64,000 bases of DNA from NCBI GenBank assembly GCA_042140185.1, contig CP159477.1:62001-126000 (forward strand). Reading direction: 5' to 3'. The stretch is from JANSXG01 sp024743075 (GTDB lineage Bacteria; Planctomycetota; Phycisphaerae; Phycisphaerales; UBA1924). Every line of letters starts with the position of its first letter. Within the stretch, counting starts at the first letter, position 1. A program made the position numbers and the translations under genes. This document shows positions 54,275 through 63,691 of the stretch, piece by piece. The notes below the pieces were generated by a model, which did no database searches, was not told the origin of the DNA, and worked only from the letters and a program-made list of their open reading frames with translations.

Positions 54275-55914
54275 TCGGCAGCGGGCGGAAGCGGCTGCTG
54301 ATCGCGCTGGCGTTCCTGCTGCCGAACCTCATTGGCTTCCTGCTGTTCACCGCCGGGCCAGTGGTCTTCTCGCTGTACATGTCGCTGACCGACTGGCAGC
54401 TGACGAAGCACAATCAGTACTCGACCGAGAGCGTGAAGTTCATCGGCTTTGAGAACTACGCCCGCCTGCTCTGGGGCGACGAATCGCACCTGTTCTGGGA
54501 TTACTTCTATAACACCGTGTTCCTGATGATCGCGATCCCGGTCTCGATCGCCGGTTCGCTGCTCCTGGCGGTGTGGATCAACTCGAAGGCGACCCCTCAG
54601 AAGCCCAAGTCCAAGATGAAATGGGGGATGATCGGCCTCGCCTGCTCTGTCGCAGCCTGCCTGGGAGCGTGGGTGCTCGCATCGCCCTCCGCCGCCCAGG
54701 ACGTGATGAGCACCCGCTCGGGTATGACCGACCTCACCGAGTACCAGGTCCAGGCGATGCAGCGCAACGGGCTCGTGCTGTTCGTCGGCATCGTCGGCGC
54801 GGTCATCACCGCCGGGCTGTTCGTCGGCCAGATGTTCTTCCGAGCCGCGTTCTACCTGCCCACGCTTCTCGCCGGTGTCGCGATGTTCCTGCTCTGGAAG
54901 ACGCTCTACCGCCCGCGCGGCGGGCTGATCAACTCCGTGCTCGACCCGATCCTCGGTGGCATCGAGCGCGTCGTCGTCAACACGCCCGCAGTCATCTGGT
55001 ACGGCACCGGAATCCTGCTCGCGCTCGCGACGCTTGCGTTCATCGGTAGGTCGATGATGGCCGGCCTCTCACGCTACAAGGCGAAAGAAACCGGCGGCTT
55101 CGCCCTGTTCGGGCGGGCGTTCATCCTCGCGACGGTCGGCATATCAGCACTGGGCATGAGTCTGGTGCTGGTCCAACTTCCCGAGAAGTCGCTGCTGCCC
55201 TCGGGGTACGAATCGTTCGATCAGGCCACCATCCTCGCGATCGGCGATGAACTGAAGGGCGTCGAGGGCGTGGACGCCGCAGAGGTGGATCTCATCGTGA
55301 ACGCGCTCGGCGAGGGCGCTTCCCGCGCCGACACCCTGAGTGCGCTCTTGTCCGATCCAGTGCTGGCGCTGAACCGTGCATCCGTCCTCGAGGCCGTGGG
55401 TCAGCGCTCCGAGCGCGTTCGTCGCGGGCTGACCGCCGGGCACGAGACCGAGCGGGGCGGGTTGCAGCCGCCGGACTGGCTGCTCTCCTCCCGCTGGGCG
55501 AAGCCCGCGCTCGTGATCATGGGGATCTGGCTCGCCATCGGCGGCGGGAACATGCTCCTTTACCTCGCGGGCCTGTCGAACATCCCGCAGTCGCTGTACG
55601 AAGCCGCGGCGATCGACGGCGCGACCGGCTGGCAACGCTTCATCAACGTGACCTGGCCCCAGCTCGCGCCGACGACCTTCTTCATCGTGATCATGTCCAC
55701 CATCGGAGGGCTGCAGGGCGGCTTTGAGCAGGCGCTCGTGATGACCGAGGGCAAGGCTGACACGATCGTGCTGACCTACTACCTGTACAACCTCGCCTTC
55801 ACCGACGACTTCCAGCTCGGGCTGGCGTCGGCCGTGGCGTGGGTGATGTTCGCGATGATCTTCGCGATGACGGCGTTCAACTTCCGGTTCGGATCGAGGC
55901 TCACCAATGAGTGA
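54271..55914 (+). CDS. ABC transporter permease (MalF-like) with a large internal insertion
   Basis: A 547-residue permease. N-terminal helices start LLIALAFLLPNLIGFLLFTAGPVVFSLYMSLTDWQLT. The C-terminal core contains the EAA loop LYEAAAIDGATGWQRFINVTWPQLAP, which contacts the ATPase, and ends with FNFRFGSRLTNE. MalF-type permeases of this family usually have about 300 residues. Here about 230 extra residues lie between the first helix hairpins and the EAA core, with added helices (GMIGLACSVAACLGAWVL, AVIWYGTGILLALATLAFIG, FILATVGISALGMSLVLVQL) and a soluble Asp/Glu-rich segment (VEGVDAAEVDLIVNALGEG). It overlaps the next permease gene by 8 nt. Confidence 0.88.
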   Translation: MIGSGRKRLLIALAFLLPNLIGFLLFTAGPVVFSLYMSLTDWQLTKHNQYSTESVKFIGFENYARLLWGDESHLFWDYFYNTVFLMIAIPVSIAGSLLLAVWINSKATPQKPKSKMKWGMIGLACSVAACLGAWVLASPSAAQDVMSTRSGMTDLTEYQVQAMQRNGLVLFVGIVGAVITAGLFVGQMFFRAAFYLPTLLAGVAMFLLWKTLYRPRGGLINSVLDPILGGIERVVVNTPAVIWYGTGILLALATLAFIGRSMMAGLSRYKAKETGGFALFGRAFILATVGISALGMSLVLVQLPEKSLLPSGYESFDQATILAIGDELKGVEGVDAAEVDLIVNALGEGASRADTLSALLSDPVLALNRASVLEAVGQRSERVRRGLTAGHETERGGLQPPDWLLSSRWAKPALVIMGIWLAIGGGNMLLYLAGLSNIPQSLYEAAAIDGATGWQRFINVTWPQLAPTTFFIVIMSTIGGLQGGFEQALVMTEGKADTIVLTYYLYNLAFTDDFQLGLASAVAWVMFAMIFAMTAFNFRFGSRLTNE

Positions 55915-56764
55915 TCGCAGCCCGATCGAATCGGCGACGGGCCCGCTCGCGAAACTGGCGCGCCCGCTCACGTTCGTGGCACTCGTGCTTCTGGGTATCT
56001 CGTTCGTCGTGCCGTTCGTGTGGCAGGTGCTGATCTCGCTGTCGGACCGGAGCGAGGTCGACCGGCTCACCGAGACCGGCTTCCCCAGCCGCATTTCGCT
56101 CGACGCGTACGTGCGAGTCTTCGATCAGGTCCCGTTCGCCAAGTACTTCTTCAACTCATTTTTCGTCGCCGGCTGGGTCACGCTGCTGCAGGTCATCACC
56201 TGCTCGATGGCGGCCTACGCCTTCAGCCGCATCCAGTGGCCGGGACGCGACAAGGTGTTCTTGCTCTACCTCGGCACGCTGATGGTCCCGGGCGTGGTGC
56301 TCATGGTCCCGAACTTCGTCGTCATCCTCGGTCTCGGAATGTTCGACGACTACACCGGCCTGATCATTCCCGCGGCGTTCAGCGCATACGGCACCTTCCT
56401 GCTCCGGCAATTCATGCTGACGATCCCGAGCTCGCTCGATGAGGCCGCCGCCATCGACGGCGCGGGCCACTGGCGGATCTTCACGCAGGTCATCCTGCCG
56501 CTCGCGCGCCCGGGCCTGATCGTGCTGGCCATCTTCGCCTTCCTGTTCAACTACAACAGCTTCTTCTGGCCGCTGATCCTCACGCAGAGCGAGAACCTGC
56601 GCGTGCTCCCGGTGGGTCTGCTGCAGTTCAACACGACTTACGGCAGCGATGTGCCGGCGATCATGGCCGCGGCGCTGATGGCGATGATCCCGCCGATTAT
56701 CCTGTTCCTCCTGCTTCAGAAGTACCTCGTGAAGGGCATCCAGCTCGGCGCGGTGAAGGGTTGA
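55907..56764 (+). CDS. ABC transporter permease (MalG-like)
   Basis: A 285-residue permease with six helices. The EAA loop is SLDEAAAIDGAGHWRIFTQVILPLARPG, and the C-terminus (LLQKYLVKGIQLGAVKG) is the canonical carbohydrate-permease ending. Normal length, in contrast to its partner. It forms the transmembrane heterodimer with the preceding gene product. It starts within the end of that gene and is followed after 7 nt by the ATPase gene. Confidence 0.93.
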   Translation: MSDRSPIESATGPLAKLARPLTFVALVLLGISFVVPFVWQVLISLSDRSEVDRLTETGFPSRISLDAYVRVFDQVPFAKYFFNSFFVAGWVTLLQVITCSMAAYAFSRIQWPGRDKVFLLYLGTLMVPGVVLMVPNFVVILGLGMFDDYTGLIIPAAFSAYGTFLLRQFMLTIPSSLDEAAAIDGAGHWRIFTQVILPLARPGLIVLAIFAFLFNYNSFFWPLILTQSENLRVLPVGLLQFNTTYGSDVPAIMAAALMAMIPPIILFLLLQKYLVKGIQLGAVKG

Positions 56765-56771
56765 CGGTGAC

Positions 56772-57959
56772 ATGGCTCAGGTGACGCTCCGCGATGTAAA
56801 GAAGGTCTACGACGGCAAGGTCGTCGCGGTGCGCGATGTCAACCTGACCATCGGCGACGGCGAGTTCCTCGTCCTCGTCGGCCCGTCTGGCTGCGGCAAG
56901 TCCACGACGCTGCGCATGATCGCCGGCCTCGAAGCCATCACCGAGGGCACCATCTCGATCGGCGATAGAGTCGTGAATGACGTGCACCCGAAGGACCGCG
57001 ACATCGCGATGGTGTTCCAGAACTACGCGCTCTACCCGCACATGAGCGTCGAGAAGAACATGGCCTTCGGGTTGCAGCTGCGCAGATTGCCGCGCGAGGA
57101 GATCAAGCGCCGCGTCACCGAAACCGCCGGGCTGCTCGGCATCGGCGAGTTGCTGAACCGACGCCCGAAGCAGCTTTCCGGCGGGCAACGCCAGCGCGTT
57201 GCGCTCGGACGCGCGATCGTCCGCGATGCCTCGGTGTTCTTGTTTGACGAGCCGCTCTCGAACCTCGACGCCAAACTCCGCGTCACGACACGAACCGAGA
57301 TCAAGAAGCTCCACAAGAGGCTTCGCACGACGACGGTCTATGTCACGCACGACCAGGAAGAGGCGATGACGCTCGGCGACCGCATCGTCGTCATGTCCGC
57401 CGGGCGCGGCGTCGGCGTTATCGAGCAAGTCGACACGCCGCTGAACGTCTACCGCTACCCGAAGAACCGCTTCGTCGGTGCGTTCCTCGGGCGCACGCCC
57501 ATGAACTTCTTCGACGGTCGTCTGGTCGAGGCCGAGGGCGAGGTCTGGTTCGTCGCCGGCCCGGAGGACGCGCCGTCGATCCGCCTTGCCATGTTGCCAA
57601 AGCACACCGAGGCGCTCCGTGGTCGCATCGGCGCGGAAGTCACGCTCGGCCTGCGCCCCAGCTCGCTCTCCGAGCACCCAATGGGCAAGGAGACCGCCGC
57701 TCACAGCACGATCCGATCGCAGGTTCAGGTGGTCGAGCCCCTGGGCAAGAACATCGATGTGTCGTGCGAGCTGCCGGACGGCTCACCGATGCTCGCTCGC
57801 ATCGATGCCCGCCACGACTTCCCGACCAGCGGCGAAGTGAAGTTCTATGTGGACATGGAGCACGTCCACCTCTTCGAGCCGGGTGAGTTCGGCGCAAGCC
57901 TGTTGCACCCCGAAGGTGCGCCGCAGAACGAGACCGCAACGCTGGCGTCGGGCGCGTAA
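56772..57959 (+). CDS. ABC transporter ATPase (UgpC/MsmK/MalK type)
   Basis: A 395-residue ATPase: Walker A VGPSGCGKSTTLRMIAGLE, Q-loop AMVFQNYALYPHMSV, signature LSGGQRQRVALGRAIVRD, Walker B SVFLFDEPLSNLDAKLR, and H-loop VYVTHDQEEAMTLGDRIVVM. The C-terminal MalK-type OB domains (PMNFFDGRLVEA, VTLGLRPSSLSEH, VEPLGKNIDVSCEL) are about 130 residues and can take regulatory partners. It energises the permease pair encoded upstream. The Ala/Thr-rich tail is longer than usual. The YmdB-like gene follows after 3 nt. Confidence 0.95.
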   Translation: MAQVTLRDVKKVYDGKVVAVRDVNLTIGDGEFLVLVGPSGCGKSTTLRMIAGLEAITEGTISIGDRVVNDVHPKDRDIAMVFQNYALYPHMSVEKNMAFGLQLRRLPREEIKRRVTETAGLLGIGELLNRRPKQLSGGQRQRVALGRAIVRDASVFLFDEPLSNLDAKLRVTTRTEIKKLHKRLRTTTVYVTHDQEEAMTLGDRIVVMSAGRGVGVIEQVDTPLNVYRYPKNRFVGAFLGRTPMNFFDGRLVEAEGEVWFVAGPEDAPSIRLAMLPKHTEALRGRIGAEVTLGLRPSSLSEHPMGKETAAHSTIRSQVQVVEPLGKNIDVSCELPDGSPMLARIDARHDFPTSGEVKFYVDMEHVHLFEPGEFGASLLHPEGAPQNETATLASGA

Positions 57960-57962
57960 CCG

Positions 57963-58813
57963 ATGGCTCGACTGCGGATCGCGTTCCTCGGTGATGTCGT
58001 CGGTGAACCCGGTCGGCGGGCGTTCGCCCACGCCGTGCCGATCCTCCGACGCGATCGTGCGGCGAACATCGTCATCGTGAACGGCGAGAACGCCCGGCAC
58101 GGCCGCGGACTTCATCCAGACGGCTACGACGAGCTGATCCGCGCCGCGCAGACGCGATCACGCTCGGTGACCATGCCCTCGACGACGAACGCATCGCCGC
58201 CTACCTCAACCGCGTCGATGCTCCGGTCTCCTGCCCGGTGAACTTCCCGCTTCGCTCCGAAAAGGCCAAGCGATGGAACCGCATCGCGACGCAGGAGTCC
58301 GTCCCGAAGCTGTACACGGTGACGGTCCTCGGGCGGGTGTACATGAAGCAGGACAACGGTTGCCCCTTCGAGCACGCCGACGAGGCGATCCGCAGGATCA
58401 CTGCGTCCGACCCCGACGCACTGGTCATCGTTGAGATTCACGCGGAGGTCACCAGCGAAAAGATGGGCATGGCCTACCACTGCGCATCAGTCTGGCCGGG
58501 GACGGTGGTTGGAGTCGTCGGCACCCACACTCACGTGCAGACGAGCGATGCCCGGCTGGTGGTCGCCTCGGGTGCGTCAGGGTTCGCCTCCCGCCAGATC
58601 GGGGCCATTAGCGATCTCGGCATGACCGGCGGCCATGACTCGGTCATCGGCTTCGACCCCGAGGTGTCGCTGGAGCGCCTGAAGACCCAGACCGGCGGCA
58701 AACTCTCGCCCTCCGAGAAAGACATCGCCTGCAGCGGGGCCATGCTGGTGATCGATACCGAGGCGCGGTCGGCCGTCTCGATCGAGGCGATCCGAATCCC
58801 CTACGACCGCTGA
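57963..58813 (+). CDS. YmdB-like metallophosphoesterase, one apparent frameshift
   Basis: A 283-residue protein of the YmdB family (2',3'-cyclic nucleotide phosphodiesterases; in Bacillus linked to biofilm choice). Motifs: LRIAFLGDVVGEPGRRAF, ANIVIVNGENARHGRGL, then in another frame DAITLGDHALDDERI, VLGRVYMKQDNGCPFEHADEAI, VIVEIHAEVTSEKMGM and GTVVGVVGTHTHVQTSDARL, giving the full set of metal ligands (Asp, Glu/Asn, His). The break is at 58145-58149. Adding a G gives AGADAITLGDH, the family sequence. It is the last gene of the sugar ABC operon. Confidence 0.88.
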
Positions 58814-58877
58814 GCGTCTGATCGCCCGCTACCGGTGAGTTGCGGGGTTTCGGCGGCTGCGGCCCGGGTTTATCGGT

Positions 58878-58909
58878 CGCGCCGCATGAGGCACGCATCG
58901 CGCGTTTTT
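58878..58909 (+). terminator. Possible weak terminator after the ABC/YmdB operon
   Basis: CGCGC (58878-58882) can pair with GCGCG (58900-58904) around a 17-nt loop with imperfect inner pairs, and TTTTT follows at 58905-58909. The stem is short, so the call is weak. A TACAAT hexamer at 58923-58928 just beyond may be the -10 box of the aminotransferase gene. Confidence 0.3.
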
Positions 58910-59026
58910 GGTGGCGTCGAGGTACAATGCTCTATCTGAACGACTGGAACCGGCCGGCGACTGGCAGTCGCGATCGGCGGTACAGACCGCACTACCGAGA
59001 GCGCGATCCGCGCAGAACGACAAGAG

Positions 59027-60235
59027 ATGAGCAGCAGCACGCAGACCCCGGTCATCGACCGCCCGCAGGCGGCCAACCTCGCGATCAACGGCGCCAGCAA
59101 AGTCGCCGAGCCGAACGTCGGCATGATCGCCGTCAAGTTGAGCGAAGAAGAAATCGCCGCCGCCGTCGAGGTCATGCGCTCCGGCATGCTCGCGATGGGC
59201 AAGCACGTGCTCGAGTTCGAAGAGAAGTTCGCCGAGATGACCGGTGCCAAGCACGCCCTCGCCTGCGCGAATGGCACCTGCGCGTTGCAACTCGCGTACG
59301 GAGCGACCATCGAGCCCGGTGACGAGGTCCTCTGCCCCGCGTGGACCTACATTGCCACGGCGTCGATGCTCGTTGCCGCCGGCGCGAAGATCGTCTGGGT
59401 CGATGCCGACCCCAACACATACGCGATCGACATCGACGATCTCCGCAAGAAAGTGACCGACAAGACCGCCGCGATCGCCTGCACTCACATCTACGGCAAC
59501 CCGGTCAACATCGCCGCGGTCGAGGAGATCGCTGCCGAGAACGGCCTGACCGTGATCTACGACGCCGCCCAGTCGCACATGGCGACCTACAACGGCAAGG
59601 GGCTCGGGGCGTACGGCGACTGCGTCACCTACTCCTTCTATCCCACAAAGAACATGACCACCGGCGAAGGCGGCATGGTCACCACCAACGACGACGACAT
59701 CGCCGCGAAGATCAGGATGCTCCGCAGTCACGGCGAGACGGCGAAGTACGAGCACTCGTACATCGGTTTCAACTACCGCATGACCGATGTCGAGGGTGCC
59801 ATCGGGCGCAAGCAACTCGATACCATCGAGGCGACCACCGAACGCCGGCGCGCCAACGCCGCCGCCCACACCGACGCCCTCGCGTCGATCGACGGGCTCC
59901 ATGCCCCGACCGAGACCGACAACGCGACCCACGCCTTCCACCTGTACCCGGTGCGGATCGATCCGGACGCTTTCATCGAGCCCGAGGCCGATATGAACAT
60001 CCGCGACCTGTTCTGCAAGGCGCTCAACGCCGAGGGCATCGGCACCGCGATCCACTACCCCCGCAGCCTGACCCGTCAACCGGTGTTCGACAAGCCCGGC
60101 GTGGATCACCAGCCCGTCGCCGATTCGCTCGCCGACCGACTCTTCTGCATCCCGGTGCACCAGCACCTGAGCGAGAGGCAGGTCGCGCTGGTCGGGGAAG
60201 CCCTGAAGAAGGTCGCAGACGCCCTCCGTCGCTGA
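59027..60235 (+). CDS. DegT/DnrJ/EryC1/StrS family PLP aminotransferase
   Basis: A 402-residue sugar aminotransferase fold. Motifs: VGMIAVKLSEEEIAAAVEVMRSG, FAEMTGAKHALACANGTCAL, GDEVLCPAWTYIATASMLVAAGAKIVWVDAD, YDAAQSHMA, SFYPTKNMTTGEGGMV (the PLP-binding Lys in PTKN), and GFNYRMTDVEGAIGRKQLD. Such enzymes aminate keto-sugars of nucleotide-activated precursors for polysaccharide or glycan modification. No nucleotide-sugar dehydrogenase gene is adjacent; a mannose-6-phosphate isomerase gene lies nearby. The weak AAGAG before the ATG is the only ribosome site. Confidence 0.92.
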   Translation: MSSSTQTPVIDRPQAANLAINGASKVAEPNVGMIAVKLSEEEIAAAVEVMRSGMLAMGKHVLEFEEKFAEMTGAKHALACANGTCALQLAYGATIEPGDEVLCPAWTYIATASMLVAAGAKIVWVDADPNTYAIDIDDLRKKVTDKTAAIACTHIYGNPVNIAAVEEIAAENGLTVIYDAAQSHMATYNGKGLGAYGDCVTYSFYPTKNMTTGEGGMVTTNDDDIAAKIRMLRSHGETAKYEHSYIGFNYRMTDVEGAIGRKQLDTIEATTERRRANAAAHTDALASIDGLHAPTETDNATHAFHLYPVRIDPDAFIEPEADMNIRDLFCKALNAEGIGTAIHYPRSLTRQPVFDKPGVDHQPVADSLADRLFCIPVHQHLSERQVALVGEALKKVADALRR

Positions 60236-60264
60236 TCGCCGATCGGTCGGATACAGTGCGGGGT

Positions 60265-62582
60265 ATGACGCCCGCGCCGCTTGAGCGAATTCTGACGTGG
60301 GCCGTGTTGATCGCGGCCCTCGTGGTTGCGCCGCCCGCTCAGTCCCAGATCAGTCTCGACGACTTGACGCCGGATCGGTCCGGCGAGTCCACCGAAGAAC
60401 TCACGCTCGAACAGCGTATCGAGCGTACGGAGGCCCTCGTCCCGGCGATCGAGCAGGAACTCGCCAGCACACGATCGCTGCTCGAGGCCGAGCGCGGCTC
60501 GGATCGGCCGATCGCGGTAGCCGAACTGGTCGAGACGGTTGATCAACTCAGACAGCTGCTTTTTCTTTATGAGCAGTTGATCGCCGAGTACCAGCGATCG
60601 ATCGAGATCGAAGCGTCGATCCAGACCGCCCGGGATGATCGCGCGGCCGCGAACGCCGGGCGACTGCCGGAACTGCCTCCATACAACTTCGACACGCTCG
60701 AGACGCTCCGAGACCAGCTGTATACGTTGGAGGCCTTTCTGGCACGATCGCAGGCCGACGCGAATCGAGCCCGCACAGACCTGTGCGCGAGCAGCGACGC
60801 TTGCGTGAGCAGACTGCCGAGCGACGCGCAATCAACGCTCTTACGCCGGACGCGGATGATCGCGCGGACCGAACCCGGCTGGCGCGGCGGCAGGAACTCG
60901 CGGTCGTGAAGGAACGCGTCGCGGAAGCGACGGTCGAACTGAGAAGCGCGCAGCTCGATCAGTCGCAACAGTCCATCGAACTCATCGAGATTCGGCTCGA
61001 GGTGATACGCGAGAGCATCAACCAGATTCGGCCCCGTGTTCGTTTTACCCAGGACGACCTCGATCAGCGTCTCGCCCGGATCGCCGATCTGCAGGACAGA
61101 CTGACCGAGTCCTTCGACTCCATCCGTTCTCAGTCGGCCGATCTGCGGGACCGCGTGAATCAATGGACAAACGGACGGGGCGCAGACGCCGCTGCCGGCG
61201 ACCCTCGCGTCGAGATCGCCCGCGAGATACTCATCGTTCTGGGTTCGCGCAGTGAGGTCATCGGCGAACGCCGGCGTCGCACGGGAGTTCGCCGTGACGG
61301 ATGGACCGACCGGTTCGCGGTCCAGCGGGGCGAGTACTCCGGTCGCGAGATCAGTGCGCTCAAGGACGATGTCGAGGCGATCCGGCGCGGTCTCGATGCC
61401 GACGAGAGCGCGCTCACCGATCGGGCACGCCAGGTCCGCTCACGCCTGATCACGCTCGAAGGGGAACTCGCCACAATCGCCCCGGGCACTTCCGAACTCG
61501 CCGTCGAACGCATCGACGCGTACCGCGCTCTCGCCGCGGACATCGACGGTGCTCTCGAAGGCGTCGAGATCATCCGCCGCAACTACGCCAAGCTCGCGGA
61601 ACTCATCGGCGAGCGAGCCGGCATCTCATGGTGGGATCGGGTGGTGATCGCCTGGTCGTTCCTCACCAAGATCTGGTCCTACGAAATCATCGAACTCGAC
61701 GACAACACCGCGCTGACGGTCGACAAACTCGTCATTGGTCTGTTCCTTCTGGCCGTCGCCTTCAACCTTTCCCGGTGGCTGGCGTCACTGCTGAGCGCTC
61801 GAGTGCTACCCCGCTTCGGCCTGAACACCCACGCCGCGTCCGCCTTCAAAACCATCCTCTTTTACATCCTGCTTCTGACTTTCGCGCTCACGGCGTTGCG
61901 CATCATCGAAGTGCCGTTGACCATCTTCGCCGTCCTCGGCGGTGCGGTGGCAATCGGTATCGGCTTCGGTTCCCAGACGATCGCCAGCAATTTCATGTCC
62001 GGACTCATCCTGCTGGCCGAACGCCCGGTACGCGTCGGCGATTTCATCGACGTCAACGGCGTGGTCGGCACCGTTCAGCAGATCGGCGCACGCTCGACTC
62101 GGATCAAGACGCCGACCAACATCGAGATGATCCTGCCCAACTCCACGCTCCTCGACAACAATCTGGTGAACTGGACACTCACCGATCAGGTGGTGTGGCT
62201 CGCCGTCGAGGTCGGTATCGCGTACGGCTCGCCGACGCGTGAGGCGTCGAAACTCATCATGAAAGCCGCGGAGGAGCACGGGCGAGTACTGAATACCCCG
62301 CCGCCGCGCGTGCTCTTCGACAGCTTCGGCGACAACTCGCTGAACTTCCGACTGTTCTTCGCGATCAACATGAACCAGCCGTCGGACCGCCTGTCGATCC
62401 CCAGCGACCTGCGCTATCGCATCGACAACCTCTTCCGCGACGCCGACATCACGATCGCCTTCCCGCAGCGCGATGTGCATCTCGACACGCTCAGCCCGCT
62501 TCAGGTCGAACTCAAGCGATCCCGCCCTGCATCAGCAACGGCAGGCGACAACGCAGGCGAGCCGACCCCGAGCGGACCCTGA
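60265..62582 (+). CDS. Large MscS-family mechanosensitive channel with coiled-coil periplasmic region, one apparent frameshift
   Basis: Repaired length is 772 residues. A signal peptide (WAVLIAALVVAPPAQSQ) precedes about 400 residues of periplasmic coiled coil rich in Arg/Glu (RTEALVPAIEQELASTRSLLEAER, ELRSAQLDQSQQSIELIEIRL). Membrane helices follow (about residues 485-580), then the MscS core: VLGGAVAIGIGFGSQTIASNFMSGLILLAERPVRVGDFIDVNGVVGTVQQIGARSTRIKT and the beta and C-terminal domains (VVWLAVEVGIAYGS). This is the MscK-like layout. The break near 60783-60788 can be closed with one base. TACAGT ends 7 nt before the ATG and no ribosome site is seen. It protects cells from osmotic downshock. 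Confidence 0.87.
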
Positions 62583-62584
62583 AC

Positions 62585-63591
62585 TCAGTTCCCCCGCACC
62601 TCAACCTCGAGCAGCGTCGCATCCGCACGGCTGCGCACGGATGTATCGGTGAGCACTGCAGGGAGCAGGGCTGTCGACCCCGCGGGGAGCAGCATTGACG
62701 CGAACGCACGCGAGTCAGATTCCAGTTCGATCCCACCGGAGGTGACCACGACCACGCTCGGTCGCGCATCGTCCGTGTGCAATTGCACGCGGGTCGCGCC
62801 GTTGAGTCGGTGCTCGACGATCCGGTAATGGGGGTTCTCCGTGAGCACTCGTGATCCCGCCTCGCGCATCGGCTCTGAGGAATCGCCGGTGCACGCTCCG
62901 TAGTCGATGCACTCAACCGCCTCTTCGATGTGCAGCGTCCGCCCGGTGCGTCCCCAGTCATAGACGCGGAATGTTGTGTCGCTGGGCATCTGGATCTCGG
63001 CGATCACGATGCCCGCGCCGAGCGCGTGGCAGGTGCCCGACGGCAAATGATGGAACGCGCCCGGACGCGCATCGACCGCGATCATCGCGTCCTCGACCGT
63101 GCCGGACCTGATCGCTTCGGAGAACGACCCGGCGTCGTAGCCCGGAGCCACGCCCTTGTAGATCTTCGCGCCGGGTCGGCCCGGACGATGTACCACGACT
63201 CGGTCTTGAGATGGGCGTCGGGGTTCGAGGCGGCGTACTCCGGTGAAGGGTGCACCTGAACCGACAGGTTCTCTTGCGCATCCAAAAACTTCACGAGCAG
63301 CGGGAAGCCGCCCAGCTTGCTCGGGCGGACCGTTCCCATGAGGTTCCGGCCCATGGCCAGCATCGCGTCGCGGATGGTCATCCCGCGCATCTCGCCGTTC
63401 AGGATCACCGAACGCGCCACGCCACCGCCACCTCCGTCCGCGCTGGTCGCGTCCAGGTCGACGAGTTCCCATGACTCTCCGACGGCTCGCGATGCGTCGT
63501 CACCAAGGTCCTTGCCCAGCGAAGCCAAGGCACGACCGCCCCAGACCTTATCTTTGAGGATCGGCTTGAAGATGAGCGGGTAGGGATTCAT
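62585..63591 (-). CDS. manA: Class I mannose-6-phosphate isomerase, one apparent frameshift
   Basis: A cupin-fold zinc isomerase interconverting mannose-6-phosphate and fructose-6-phosphate. Motifs: YPLIFKPILKDKVWGGRAL, GESWELVDLDA, FPLLVKFLDAQENLSVQVHPSPEYA (zinc His in VHP), HLKTESWYIV (zinc Glu), then in a second frame KIYKGVAPGYD, FHHLPSGTCHALGAGIVIAEIQMPSDTTFRVYDWGRTGR (zinc His in TCHALG). The break is at 63168-63172. One added G on the coding strand (GGGCGC read as GGCGC) restores 335 residues, a common length for the short planctomycete and firmicute form. It converges on the channel gene, 2 nt apart. Confidence 0.9.
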
Positions 63592-63691
63592 GCGTGGTCT
63601 GTCGTCTCGAGTCAAAGGGCGCAAGGCAACAGGATCGGCGAAATCGTGATCCGCGTGTGCCTCGGGGTGCGGCCAAAATCCATCGCCGCGT

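Noticed and set aside
58829..60166. Long minus-strand frame opposite the aminotransferase
   Set aside because: Val/Gly/Asp-rich shadow; the other strand has a full DegT-family enzyme.
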